Part shown: piece after piece, positions 47,138 to 64,000 of the stretch
Layout: each line of letters begins with the position of its first letter
How positions within the stretch are numbered: the stretch's first letter is position 1
Assembly (NCBI RefSeq): GCF_964656455.1
Contig: NC_135715.1
Span: 145,693,935-145,757,934 of the forward strand
DNA from: Halichoerus grypus
Lineage: Eukaryota; Chordata; Mammalia; Carnivora; Phocidae
Direction of reading: 5' to 3'
DNA: 64,000 bases
The notes under the pieces: generated by a model
What the model saw: the letters and a program-made list of their open reading frames with translations, nothing else
Told to the model about the DNA's origin: nothing
The model's database searches: none
Made by a program: the position numbers and the translations under genes

Positions 47138-50100
47138 AAAATATTTTCTGATTTTGAAATATTGACTCTGCATGTTTACAATAGCAGTTAGATATTTAAA
47201 GCAGGTCTCCAGGTCTCCAATAATTAGGTCTCCTAAATTCTCCAGGTAATTGAGAGGAAATATTTTATTTTTAAAAATTTGGGTGGCATTGTTCCATAGA
47301 AATAATCCATGTCAAAATGACTACTAATAACAGAAATCAGAATTGTTTTAAGTAAATAATAGGAATAGGCCATGAATATCAGAGATGATAACATAATAGG
47401 AATTTAAAGATGCTTACTTATGTACTTACTTTCTTTACACCATGACAAAAGGAAAGAAATGAGAACAGCAAGATGGAAGGGCACAATAATTTATTGCTGT
47501 CTACTGATTTTAATTTTTGGCCATAGAAAGGTATGTTTCCTTTCTGAGATAATGGGGAAGTCCTGATATCCTACTTGTATTCTCTCTTCATTTTTAGCAA
47601 AATTCAAATGAAAAGGTTATTTCATGTTTGATATAAGAATTCCACTAAGTGTAGTGGTTGTTTGTTATAGTTAGAAGCCAGATTGCACATGGTGGTGGCC
47701 CATTGTTCTGAACATTAAGGTTGATGGGATGAAGAGTCCACAGGTAACAGAGCTCATTGGTAATGACATAATGACTATCATATAGTGTGATTAGTAGTTT
47801 TATTTGAATGATCATTATAGATGTGGCTACTCAACTGAGATAAGGGTAAACAAAAGGAAGCTGCACTCTCTTCTGAAATATGGCTATTTAAGTTCAAGGT
47901 GTAGGTACAGAATCTTGCTGATCACACTCAGTATTAGGTAATTTTGAGATAGATTATCTTATGTGTAGAGAAACAATGAGGACAAATTTTATGCAAAAAA
48001 TGTACATTCTTTTATAACTGTCCTCATCCTTCATGTTTTAGCAGCAAATCTATGGTGTGTTTATTACCATTTATATATAGGTTTACATGTGACAGTCTAA
48101 AGTCGCCTCATTATACCCTCAAGCATGTAAGTAGCAAAAATAGCCTATTCTGATAGTGAAGTGACTCTTCAGAGATTAAAATATTTTGCTGAAATTTATT
48201 ATTATGATATACATGTATCATAAGATATATATACACACATATATATGATATTTATGATATATACACTATATAAACTTTGCCACTAGAAATACAATATGAC
48301 TTTCCATATAGATGATATTTTGTTCCATGGGACAATTCCTATAAATGTTCCTGTTTCCTGAACTGGAAATTGAGCTTCATGGTGTAGATAAAGATCTGAA
48401 CATCTTGTCAGAAGTATTTTGAGAGAATAATATTTCAAAAAACCTAGCTTGGGCAACTGTGACTTGCACACACAAGAAAACTACACTATCTCATTCTTTC
48501 ACATATGAGGCTTCTTCCATTTCCTAAGGAGATTCCTTGGTTTGGTTCAGTAATAGTGAAGATTTTATCTCTTGTCTAATAACTGTGAGCTTCCAAAACT
48601 TCAGAAGATGTAATGAAAATCATACAGGTCATTAGTTGTTCCCAAAATGGTATGTACAGAGAATGCCCGCATCCTCAAAATATACATAAAAAATAGCTCT
48701 AATGATAGGTGCCAAAATGGATTTAATTTCCACATGATATTTAGTGGGGAATATTTTTTTTTTCTAATAGAATCATGTTCATACTGAATTCTTGCAAATT
48801 ATTAGGTGATCTGTTCCACAGACTATATAAGTTTTAGAAATTATTACTCTCTTTTTCTCCCAAGACTTCCAGACTCCCCCAAGTGGATATCTGAGAAATT
48901 TAGCCAATACCTCTAAATAACTGTGACACTTCATAGTGAGCTATGATCAATCCACATCAACTTTTTTTTCTTTGTTTGAATTGAAGCATGGCACATGGAG
49001 AATTTCCCTTAGATGAATCTAGCACTCCCCTCTTCTATCCCTGTAAGTTATAATTTACTCACATGATTATTGACTCTCTTATAAACACTTTTTCTCTCCC
49101 TTCTCTTCATTTCCTCTAAGAGTGATATCAAACTGGCAGCCTCGTTTTAAGGACCATATTGTAGTTTGCAGAATCACTACTATATTAAATCCTATATGTG
49201 GGATACCCAGAATGGAATGTCTTGAAATCTTGACCTTCAAATAAACAAGATAAACACAGGTTATTTCAAAGTGTAGTTTGCTCTGACATAGGAGCATCAG
49301 AATGTCTGGAATCTGCTTTAACCAATTAAGCCATTCAAGGCAAGAGGAAAATAAAGCCTTCAGCAAATCCATTGAAGGCACCATCTCCCAGCCTCCCACT
49401 GCCTGCTATCGATCTTTTTAAGTGCGGACTAATGAGTCGTATATATACCTGATGGGATGCTCTCACCCTACCATCTCAGAGGAGTTAAACTTACACAAAG
49501 AGAGAATCAACTGGGTGAGAGGGAGGGTGGCAGGGGCACATCCAGGCGGATGGCTGCATTGCCCCCTTACAAACCAGCCTGATGGTCTGTCTTCAGGCAA
49601 CGCGGCAGACCCCATCTCCTACTTTCCGTAACGAACCCATTAGTTCCTTTGCAGGAGATTTTCCATTCAGGTCGCTTCTAGGGCAAACGCTTTGTGTTCG
49701 CTACCACTCTGTAGTGTGAAAAGAACTATAGGGAAATGCAAAGCAGGCTCGCGGCGGCAGCTTCTTTGCGACAAAGCATCCCTTTCCCTTCAGCTTTGGC
49801 AATTTAGGAAGAACCGAGGTTCTCAGGGGAGATGGGTGAGGGGAACGCCAGGTCCAAGAACACATTAACCAGGAGTCCCTGTTTTTACCTTCTATCCACT
49901 TCCACTCACATAGCCACAACTCCCCCCACTCCCACCCCCCGCCCGGGCCCCCACCTCCCAAACTACCGACACAAACACTGGTGATCCCTACAAATGGGTG
50001 GTGGTGGTGGTGGGTGGGGAACATTTTCTTTCTCTATGATTCTGAACAGGATCCAACCTCCATACTAAAAATACATTAAAAACAAATAAAATCAAATAAG

Positions 50101-50274
50101 CCAAATCCACTGGGTAGCAACTATCTCGGGAGAGAAGCAGCTGCTGGCACCTGCCTGGATACGCTGCAGTTGGAAGTGGTTCGCTTTGGTATTGAATTAT
50201 TAATTTATTTATCCCCCCTCACCCCCTCCCCCACTCCCGACTGGCAGGCAAGAAATCTCCGTCTCTTCATTTTC
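47138..50274. other. Region upstream of ZNF804A, no gene recognised
   Basis: AT-rich until about 49,400, then moderately GC-rich toward the CpG island. Apart from short TA-rich runs near 48,215-48,270 I see no repeat. The minus-strand frame at 49,701-50,024 is low-complexity (His/Gly/Trp-rich) and unlikely to be coding. The low repeat content of the last 3 kb would fit conserved promoter-proximal DNA, which is an inference. Confidence 0.45.
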
Positions 50275-50455
50275 CCCTCCGCCCCCACCTTCGAGGAGTC
50301 TCCCACTTCTCAGTCGCGGGTCGCTCTGCCGCCCGCCCGCGGTGGCCGTCGCGTCCCTGGCCCTCGGCGGCCGCGGCGCTGCGCGGGGGGCGTCCCGCTC
50401 GCTGGACGCTCCCACTCGCGCCCGGACCGTCGCGGCCGTGGGTCCTGGCGGCGGC

Positions 50456-50481
50456 GGGGGAGGGCGGGGGAAGGCAGCGGG
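50456..50481 (+). promoter_or_regulatory. G-quadruplex-prone G runs
   Basis: Four runs of at least three G (50,456-50,460, 50,462-50,464, 50,466-50,470, 50,479-50,481) with loops of 1, 1 and 8 bases, on the coding strand about 100 bp upstream of the TATA-like element. The last loop is slightly longer than the usual limit. Confidence 0.5.
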
Positions 50482-50534
50482 TGACAGATGTACTCCTCTG
50501 ACAGCTCTCAGTATCAGCCCAGTGGCTCCCTGCC

Positions 50535-50578
50535 ATTGGCTCAGTGCAATGGACCGGCAACGCCGCTCACTATAATAA
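50535..50578 (+). promoter_or_regulatory. Candidate core promoter: inverted CCAAT box and TATA-like element
   Basis: ATTGG at 50,535-50,539 (a reverse CCAAT box, in the context CCATTGGCTCAG) is followed 31 bases later by TATAATAA at 50,571-50,578. This order and spacing fit a pol II promoter with a start near 50,600-50,610, giving a 5' UTR of about 420-430 nt. The start site is inferred, not seen. Confidence 0.5.
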
Positions 50579-50631
50579 CACTCATGCCTGCCAGCAGCCG
50601 CAACTCCGAGTGCGGGCTCCGAGCGCGGGGG

Positions 50632-50718
50632 ATGCTGCTGCCGCCGCCGCCGCCGCCGCCGCTGCCGCTCGGGCGGCTCCCGCTGCCCGGCTCCGCTCGG
50701 CCGCCGCGCCGGCACTGA
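50632..50718 (+). CDS. Upstream ORF 1 in the ZNF804A leader (28 codons, poly-proline)
   Basis: ATG at 50,632, with G at -3, opens 28 codons ending at the stop 50,716-50,718. A longer in-frame start at 50,584 (44 codons) counts only if transcription begins further upstream. The CCG repeat gives seven consecutive Pro after MLL; poly-Pro stretches slow ribosomes and need eIF5A. If the cap site is near 50,605 this AUG is close to it and would often be skipped. Coding status is an inference. Confidence 0.4.
   Translation: MLLPPPPPPPLPLGRLPLPGSARPPRRH
50641..50661 (+). repeat. (CCG)7 trinucleotide repeat in the 5' UTR
   Basis: Seven CCG units, followed by CTGCCG. CGG/CCG repeats in 5' UTRs can vary in length in vertebrates. 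It encodes the Pro run of upstream ORF 1. Confidence 0.9.
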
Positions 50719-50817
50719 CTCCCGCTCAGTCCTGCTGCCTGGGCGGCCCCTCCCAGCCCGGGATCCTCCCGCGGGGCGCGTCGCCCCAAGGCGAATTAGA
50801 AGAGAAACGGAGACTGA

Positions 50818-57209
<6,392 letters not shown>

Positions 57210-57220
57210 TCATTAATTTT

Positions 57221-57411
57221 TTTTAAGATTTTATTTATTTATTTGACAGAGACAGAGATAGCGAGAGCAGGAGCACAAGCAGTGGGAGTGGGAGAGGGAG
57301 AAGCAGGCTTCCCCCCGAGCAGGGAGCCCGATGCGGGGCTCGATCCCAGGACCCTGGGATCATGACCTGAGCCGAAGGCAGATGCCTAATGACTGAGCCA
57401 CCCAGGCGCCC
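57221..57411 (-). mobile_element. Can-SINE, antisense, in ZNF804A intron 1
   Basis: Tail TTTTAAGATTTTATTTATTT, head ATGACTGAGCCACCCAGGCG. Target duplication TCATTAATTTT at 57,210-57,220 and 57,412-57,422. Antisense SINEs in introns carry T-tracts that can act as splice-acceptor material; no such exon is evident here. Confidence 0.95.
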
Positions 57412-57754
57412 TCATTAATTTTATAAATGTATTACAGTACACTTTTTATCACAGTATAAGATAAAATGGGTAATAAATAATTAAAACTTAATCCTAGTTG
57501 CCAAAGTAGGCAAAATCTGTTACCTGATGTAGTACTCTGGACTCTTTCATAATGGTGTGACGCCATTAGAGGAAAGTTACGTACTTTTCTAGATGTAAGA
57601 ACCTTAAATGAATTCAAGGCTTATGATGACAATGCCATATTCAAATTAAGAGAAAACATTTTTTTCTTAAATAACTTTAGAAAAATGAGCTTTGCTGTGT
57701 TTCATAGCTAGCTTTTTGTTGTCAACCAGCATAGTAGCCCATATTTTAATCAAA

Positions 57755-58089
57755 CACTAGTCTTGTTTCTGTGAAGGTATCTTGTAGATGTGGTCAATGT
57801 CTACAATCCACTGACTTTAAATAGAAGAGTTTACCCTAAATCAATGTGTATGGGTCTCATGCAATAAATTGAAAGGCTTTTAGAGCAAAAACTGAGGTAT
57901 CCTGGAGAAGAAGAAATTCTGTCTCAAGACTCATCAAATCCTGCCTTGAATTTCCAGCCTCCTGACCTGTTCTACAGATGCCCCACAAACCCACAATCAC
58001 ATAGTCAATTCCTAATTCCCTAACATATAAATCTATCTATCTATCTGCCTGTCTGTCTGGCTATCTGTCTGTCTATCTATCTATCTATC

Positions 58090-58124
<35 letters not shown>

Positions 58125-58195
58125 ATCTATCTATCTATCATCTATCTCTCCTAATAGTTCTGTTTATCTGGAGAGCCATGACTGATATACTGAAG
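57755..58195 (+). mobile_element. ERVL-type LTR relic (MLT2-like, tentative)
   Basis: GTGAAGGTATCTTGTAGATG, CACTGACTTTAAATAGAAGA, TTAGAGCAAAAACTGAGGTA, GAAGAAATTCTGTCTCAAGA, GAATTTCCAGCCTCCTGACC, then AGTTCTGTTTATCTGGAGAG and CATGACTGATATA follow one LTR family in order. Same family as 15,110-15,508, opposite orientation. No viral gene is present. Family name from memory. Confidence 0.6.
58029..58149. repeat. (TCTA)n microsatellite with TCTG variants
   Basis: About 120 bp of CTAT/TCTA units with a block of CTGT/CTGG variants at about 58,046-58,072 and two ATCATC breaks. It has expanded inside the LTR just before its end. Likely polymorphic. Confidence 0.95.
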
Positions 58196-59993
58196 ATCAG
58201 TTTATTGTATCTCTTTTATAATAAGATGACCCAATATTTGAACTATAAATCATATTTGGACTTAATTGGAAATAGGTGAACCTGACATTATTAAACTCTT
58301 TAGTTTAAAATTGATTGACCTTATTGTGGAATGTTTCTGTTACTTTATAAAAAAATTATAACTTTCTTTTAAATCTTTGCTTGGATTGCAATCTATCTTC
58401 CATCAATCCTCTTACCTCCCCACAAAAACTTTTATAACTATGTAAAATATTCTATTCTTATCTGTTCAGCTCCAAGAGATGGTCACACATGCATTTACTG
58501 TATTTGAAGAAAGTCAGGCTATCTTCAAATGAGAAAATATTTTAAACAATATCAAGAGTGTATAATTTGGTAGTTTAAATTTAAGAAAATAGTCTTTAAA
58601 GGGTGGCTATGTAAAATGAAGGACTTAAGTTTTACAAAACAAAAATGTTTCCATAAAAATATACAGAATGTTGTCAATGCCCACCAGCCAAAATCAACTG
58701 AAACACAACTCTAGTTGAACCAAGTTGGACACACTGGTGCTCGTTGGAACAAGGTAAACTGCACACCATAGGGAACCGTGGTGCATCTCATGAAGTGGGA
58801 ATAAGGACTCATTTTATAGGATTTGAGATTGGGTGAAGTGATTTTATGAATAAAACCACTCTTTTATTCTGGATACCATGAGAAAGATGGGCCAATTCTA
58901 TGGTTGGTTATCTCAGTACTTCTTATCTAGGAGGCCAAGAATAGAGTGGGGGTAAAGGTGTAGTTGTTAAAAAAAAAAAAAGGCACTTTTTGCTCATGTT
59001 GGCTGGCAGATGGGGATGTCTGGTAACAAAAACAGCATTTTTGCTTTTGTCTGTCCTCAAAGATGATTGCGGAGTGGCCTTGTTTTTTTTCTGTTCCTTC
59101 ATGCTCATAGACAACCTTGTCTGATGTTAGTGGGCTGTGAAACTCTTCATGTTTGATAAGAGAAAGCCGTGCTTTACTCTCAGATCCAGATAAGCTCCTT
59201 GGTGACAGTTCCCAAGGACTGCTTTTTTCTTTCTCAGATATGACAAGTGAATGGATGGTTGCGAATAGGCAGGAGGCAAGGCCATCAGTGAGGATGATTT
59301 CAAGGAAATGAGATCCAAAGCTGGGGACTGTTCGGGATGAAGGAGGGAGGGAGAATGGTCAATAATTGTCAAGGTGGAACAAGGAAGACATGTGCCCTGC
59401 ACTGGCACATTAATGTGAAGATTTGGGGAGATAAAACATCTACCCATCTCTTGAGAGAGATACAGGGGAATTTTTCCAAGAGAGACAGTTCATTTGGAAC
59501 AAAAAGGTGAAGAGAAACTTCATTGCAAAGTCTAAAGCTATAGAGATTTCATTGATATTAGACATTTCAGAGTTCAAGAAGGCATAGTCCAAGTGTTTAG
59601 GACATGTGGAAATACAGAGAATTGTATCATAAAAGAGGACATACCAAAATCACAGGGAGATTAAAGTCCAGAGCATGAAGAATTTGGAAATTCTGGGCTC
59701 CTTGTGGGACTGATTGCGTTGAGGATAGAGGGTAGGATAAAATTGGTTTTGATAATCCCAGTGCAGGTCGTGGCAGCAGTGGAGTGGTGGAGGCTGACAG
59801 AGAGGTAGGAGTTCTGTGGCGAGCACTCAGAGTTCTTGGGCTCACCTTTGACTCCTTCTGTGAGACTGAGTTATGCATGGCCCTCGTCTGAGCCTCAGAG
59901 CTTTTCCTGACCCTGCTGAAGGGTTATGGCAGAGGGGCATGGTTAGTCCTACTGCATAGATTTCCTCCCATATTCAGCCACTGGAGATTTGAA
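58196..59993 (+). other. ZNF804A intron 1, unassigned
   Basis: The segment from about 58,850 to 59,990 is more GC-rich than its surroundings and reads like old repeat or retro-element DNA, but I recognise no family. Minus-strand frames at 59,127-59,447 (106 codons) and 59,627-59,878 (83 codons) show no domain and are probably chance. Confidence 0.45.
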
Positions 59994-60010
59994 GTATTAA
60001 CAATAATTCA

Positions 60011-60238
60011 GAGGCGCCTGGTCGGCTCAGTCAGTTAAGCATCCAACTCTGGGTTTCGGCTCAGGTCGTGATTTCAGGGTGGTGAGATAGAGCCCCGCTT
60101 CAGGCTCTGCGCGGAGTGTGGAGACTGTTTAGGAATCTCTCTCTCCCTCTTCCTCTAGCTCTCCCCACCCCTCCACCCCTGCTCACACTCTCTCTCTCAG
60201 AATTTAAGAAAATAATAAGAATAAATAACAATAGTTAA
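60011..60238 (+). mobile_element. Can-SINE (older) in ZNF804A intron 1
   Basis: Head GAGGCGCCTGGTCGGCTCAG, centre and an irregular A-rich tail. Flanks AGTATTAACAATAATTCA (59,993-60,010) and AGTATTTACAATAATTCA (60,238-60,255) differ by one base. Confidence 0.92.
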
Positions 60239-60255
60239 AGTATTTACAATAATTC

Positions 60256-62918
60256 AAAGATTAACCCATCCAAATTGCCTTGTTTGTGTCCTTCAGATAG
60301 GAGACACCTATAGAATTCGATGTAGTGCAAGCAAATTTGGAGAGACTTTGGAACAGGTGTGGAGCTCAGGAGTTGTCAAGCACCTTAGATGGATTATGGA
60401 AAGCAGGAGAGTTTTGGGCAACAAATTGTTGGGAAAGGAGTAAAACCAGTTGCAGAGAAGGAATGGGTTTAATAATGAGAAATTTGTACTGAATTATTTT
60501 TCCTACAACTGGTCAAGGACAGAAAGATGGGATAAAATATGGATTCTCTCTTTATTTAATGAAAACATTTCAAGTGATACGGTCCAGTAGCCTCCAAGGG
60601 AATGTCAGTGGAAATATTGTAAGGTTACCTTTCAAAACTTCATATCACCTCTCCTTTCTGAAATGAGACAAAGTACCTTTAGGCTAGGGGAAGAGAATAG
60701 CTGCTTTCACTCCAGGGTTATGCCTTGCCTCCAGTTTAGCAGGTCTGCATCAGAATACTCACTGTCATATTTAAATAGTGATTGAAAGCACAAACACTTT
60801 ATAACCAGATGTATCTGAACTCAAATTCTGGATATACCTCGGTATCAGGATGTAGTGAGTGGAGCTGTTTGTAACCAAACCCCAAATATCAGCTCTGTAC
60901 CTAAATATTCTTCTTTTAATTTTTTATATAATAGAAATATGCAAGTAGATCTTTTTTGACATTAAGTGGCTTAATAAGGTCAAAGCCAAAGACTTTGATT
61001 TCATTTGTATTTTTTCTACAGTTCTAAAGTGGTTACTGTTCCAGCCATCACGTCTACATTCTAATCTACAGCAACAATGAGTAAAGGAGGAAGGACAAAA
61101 AGTTGAATGTTCTTTTTTTTAAGAAGTCTTACCCAACAGTTTGCTTACTTCTCGTTTGATGGAGCTGTGCCACAGAACCACTATTAAGTGTGGGAAGGAT
61201 GAAAACATGATTTTTTAAAAACACGATTAATTAAACTGGGCACACCACTAATCCCAATAAAATCAGTGTTATGTTAGTAAGAAAAAGAGATAATTGATGA
61301 TACCAGAGAAGTCTACCACAACTAGTCAAGGCTTTATGGCCTTGGTCAAGTTCACCCCTCTATCAGTTATATTATGTTTAATGGGGTGGATAAAAATACG
61401 TACCTAGAAAACACGTTGCAGATCAAATGAAAAGTAATTCACACAGGTTTGACATATAATAAACTTTAAATAAATGTTGGTAGCTATCGACAGTATTTCG
61501 TACTGGAACATTCAGATCTGTGTTAGAATCTCACTCATTCAATTCAATATATAAATATACATAATTTGGACACTTTTGGTATTGAACAATATCAGTCTTT
61601 CCTTTTTTTCTCGGTTTGCTCATGACACCTCTTGCACACTTATTCCCATCCCAAGATTCATAAAGTCTCCTTCCTTAAGTATGGGTTGGGCCTTGAATAG
61701 TCTAGGAGATAAATTAAAATCTTATGGAAAATCTTCAGATATCAGCCATCCTTTTGACTCATAAAGCTCACGGAACTATATCCTGTACTCCTAGGAAGCT
61801 GGCTCTTTAGGAAAACTTAGAATTTCTTTTAACTCTCTTCAATAATGATTTCCATAGCTCTGATTCCCTTGCAAGGTCTTGTATCACTGCTGTTCTGGTG
61901 TTACAAAATTAATACACTAGGGGGCGGCATAACATTTCGTCTTGCCCTTACATACACAGCTATAGTAAATACTCACGGATTAATAGATTTGTCAAATATA
62001 GTCATTACAGTGTTATTAATTAAAAGTCACTTTAAAGTTTCACTGACCAGTCAGTATGGACATGCGACATACCTAAGATGTATTTGCTGTATACTTTATT
62101 TGTATATTTCACCATGTAATTATTTTCTGCTTTAGTCACATGTGATGTATATAGCAAAATGGAACTGATGTGGAGTTGGTGTCCAAGTATACCTTACTGG
62201 ACTATCATTCTTGGCTGTAATTGTGTCCTTTTTCATTACTGAAGTTGATGGTTCCGGGTTCTTCTAAGTATCTTCAACCAAGTAGTTTTATGAATCTTAA
62301 TGCCTAATTTATTTTAATGACATAGTTAATTTATAATTAAAATTTGATGCACATTTTCATGGACTACATTATTAAGCAAAATAAAGACGGACTGCGATGA
62401 CCATTATTTGTTAACACAAGGATAGCTAAAACATGAAATAAAGGACAAATTGCGAAATAAAACTCTATTGCATGATTGCCATAGCTCACATTACAGAAAA
62501 ATAGTTGAAAAATGTCTGAGAATCAAATTTCCCAGTTTTATTAAAATTTAATGGAATTTCCTCCATACAAATTGGGATTACATTTCTTAGAGAAAATGTG
62601 CGGATTGCATAAACACACACTGTTCTATTTGTTACTAATCACTGTGAAATTATTGATGCAACATGACAGATACACTTTTTATGGATCGGGACTTAAAGGA
62701 GTTGATACTATGATACATGCTGCTACTCAAAAACTCAGGAGGCTATTTTTCAGGTAGACTGATACTAATAAAATTTCGGATTTAGCATATTACATATTGC
62801 TGTACTGGAGAGCCACATTTAAGATAATCTATTACCATATCATTCCATGGTAAAGGGTTTTGAAATGAATAATAGTAGTAGTAATAATAAGAAGAAGAAA
62901 ACAATTTGCTCCTCTTTT
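60256..62918 (+). other. ZNF804A intron 1, unassigned AT-rich DNA
   Basis: A possible MIR-like scrap lies near 60,778-60,840 (TAGTGATTGAAAGCACAAAC). A trinucleotide-rich patch (AGTAGTAGTAATAATAAGAAG) begins near 62,872. The 96-codon frame at 61,845-62,135 and the 68-codon frame at 62,551-62,757 have no domain or splice context. Confidence 0.45.
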
Positions 62919-62941
62919 ACAGTGCCTAACATAGTTCTAAA

Positions 62942-63170
62942 TTTATTTATTTATTTATTTTTTTTTTAATTTTTTTTTTTAAAGATTTTTTATTTATTTA
63001 TTTGAGAGAGAGAATGAGAGAGAGCAAGCACATGAGAGGGGGGAGGGTCAGAGGGAGAAGCAGACTCCCTGCCGAGCAGGGAGCCCGATGCGGGACTCGA
63101 TCCAGGGACTCCAGGATCATGACCTGAGCCGAAGGCAGTCGCTTAACCAACTGAGCCACCCAGGCGCCCG
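62942..63170 (-). mobile_element. Can-SINE, antisense, with 23-bp target duplication
   Basis: T-rich expanded tail (62,942-62,990), centre GGGGGGAGGGTCAGAGGGAG, head AACTGAGCCACCCAGGCGCC. The 23 bases 62,919-62,941 (starting ACAGTGCCTAACATAG) recur exactly at 63,171-63,193. Recent copy. Confidence 0.96.
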
Positions 63171-63193
63171 ACAGTGCCTAACATAGTTCTAAA

Positions 63194-64000
63194 CATAATT
63201 TGATGATGTAAGAAAAAAATTGGGAAAAAATTGGAAACCAAGGATATCGTTTACTTATAATGTTAAATTGCTCTAATTAAAATACTGTATCAATTCAATT
63301 CACATATGCTATAATCAGTAATTATTTACCTTCCAGGCACTAAACACGCCAACTATTTTGACTCATTAAAAATCCTATCAACTATTGAACCTATAGGTTA
63401 TGTGAGAGATTCTTTTCTCTTTTCTCTCAGGACCCTACATAAAATAAGTATGATATCTATTCATGGACACAGGCAAAATAGACATGCACACACATAGCAA
63501 AATCATTCTCTCTCTCCCTCTCTCTCAACGCCCCTCTTGCTACACCCCCATCATAGTCTAGAAAAGCAGAGAGGATATTGTTATTCCAATTTCAGCCTGA
63601 TTGCGTGTTTGTTTCTCAGGAAGTATTCTACTAACAGTTTTGGCCAGATCCAGAAATCAAAAAATTATTTATTTGAAAAGTGATTAAGAACTCCACCTCC
63701 CCCCAACCTCAGCCCCTGGTTATAATATCAGATGTCTGAAAATAGGAGTGCTAATATTCTGGGAAATCTGAAGTAACTCAATGGCCAAGGTTCCACTGGA
63801 TGACCACAATCCTAAGAATTAAAAAGAAATAGAAAGAAGGGAGGGAGAAACGGAGGGAGCAAGGAAGGGTGGGAGGAGAAAGGATGGTAAAGAAAGATCA
63901 TTATTCTTAGACAGTTAAGAACGTAAGCTAATATACAAAGGTATATCAGTTTAAATAATTGGATGATGGTACATCTAGGTTTGCCTGGGGTAATCCCAGT
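63194..64000 (+). other. ZNF804A intron 1, end of window
   Basis: No exon recognised. It holds a CT-rich tract near 63,506-63,530 and a purine-rich GGGA/GAAG tract near 63,828-63,885. Confidence 0.5.

Noticed and set aside
49701..50024. 107-codon minus-strand frame with a His run
   Set aside because: The His run comes from a GGT/GTG simple repeat; no recognisable domain.
50209..50715. 168-codon minus-strand open frame in the CpG island
   Set aside because: Low-complexity Arg/Pro/Gly-rich product typical of GC-rich DNA read in any frame; no recognised domain, and it lies antisense to the promoter and 5' UTR of ZNF804A.
59127..59878. Two minus-strand frames of 106 and 83 codons in intron 1
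   Set aside because: No domain, no linked splice sites and different frames; likely chance or old repeat DNA.

Overview
This window is nuclear DNA of a mammal of order Carnivora, most likely an arctoid caniform (bear, seal/sea lion or mustelid type). The evidence is more than twenty copies of the carnivore tRNA-Lys-derived SINE (Can-SINE, starting GGGCGCCTGGGTGGCTCAG, with CT-rich middle and AATAAATAAAATCTTT tail) and several LINE-1 copies with a carnivore-type 3' UTR. The SINE consensus is unlike the dog-specific SINEC_Cf and the cat form. The species call is an inference from remembered repeat consensus sequences; no search was run.

Layout. Positions 1-50,270 are AT-rich intergenic DNA built mainly from layered retrotransposons: a 3.7-kb 5'-truncated L1 with a 19-bp target-site duplication (545-4293), a decayed L1M composite (about 19,680-23,625) holding an unusual 210-bp inverted repeat, an old L1 relic (30,975-31,985), a cluster of nested SINEs (32,612-33,232), an unexplained GC-rich islet (36,505-37,262) and a four-level nested L1/SINE stack (38,368-42,107) with two separate twin-primed L1 insertions. 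MIR, MER5A, L2 and ERVL-type LTR relics fill part of the remainder.

The only real protein-coding gene I can support begins in a CpG island at about 50,275-51,145: the first coding exon (51,031-51,141, + strand) of ZNF804A, a C2H2 zinc-finger gene. Its 37 codons end in phase 0 at a GT splice donor. The rest of the window (51,142-64,000) is intron 1; exon 2, with the zinc finger, lies outside. Upstream of the start codon are a CCAAT box, a TATA-like element, a CCG repeat and three upstream ORFs, one of which overlaps the main start in another frame.

The window shows no prokaryotic genes, CRISPR, operons or new enzymatic system. The observations most worth checking are the 210-bp inverted repeat, the uORF-laden ZNF804A leader, a 39-nt micro-exon-like element at 46,242, the twin-primed L1 pair and the GC-rich islet. 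Almost all other long open frames lie inside L1 copies or in the CpG island and are not independent genes.
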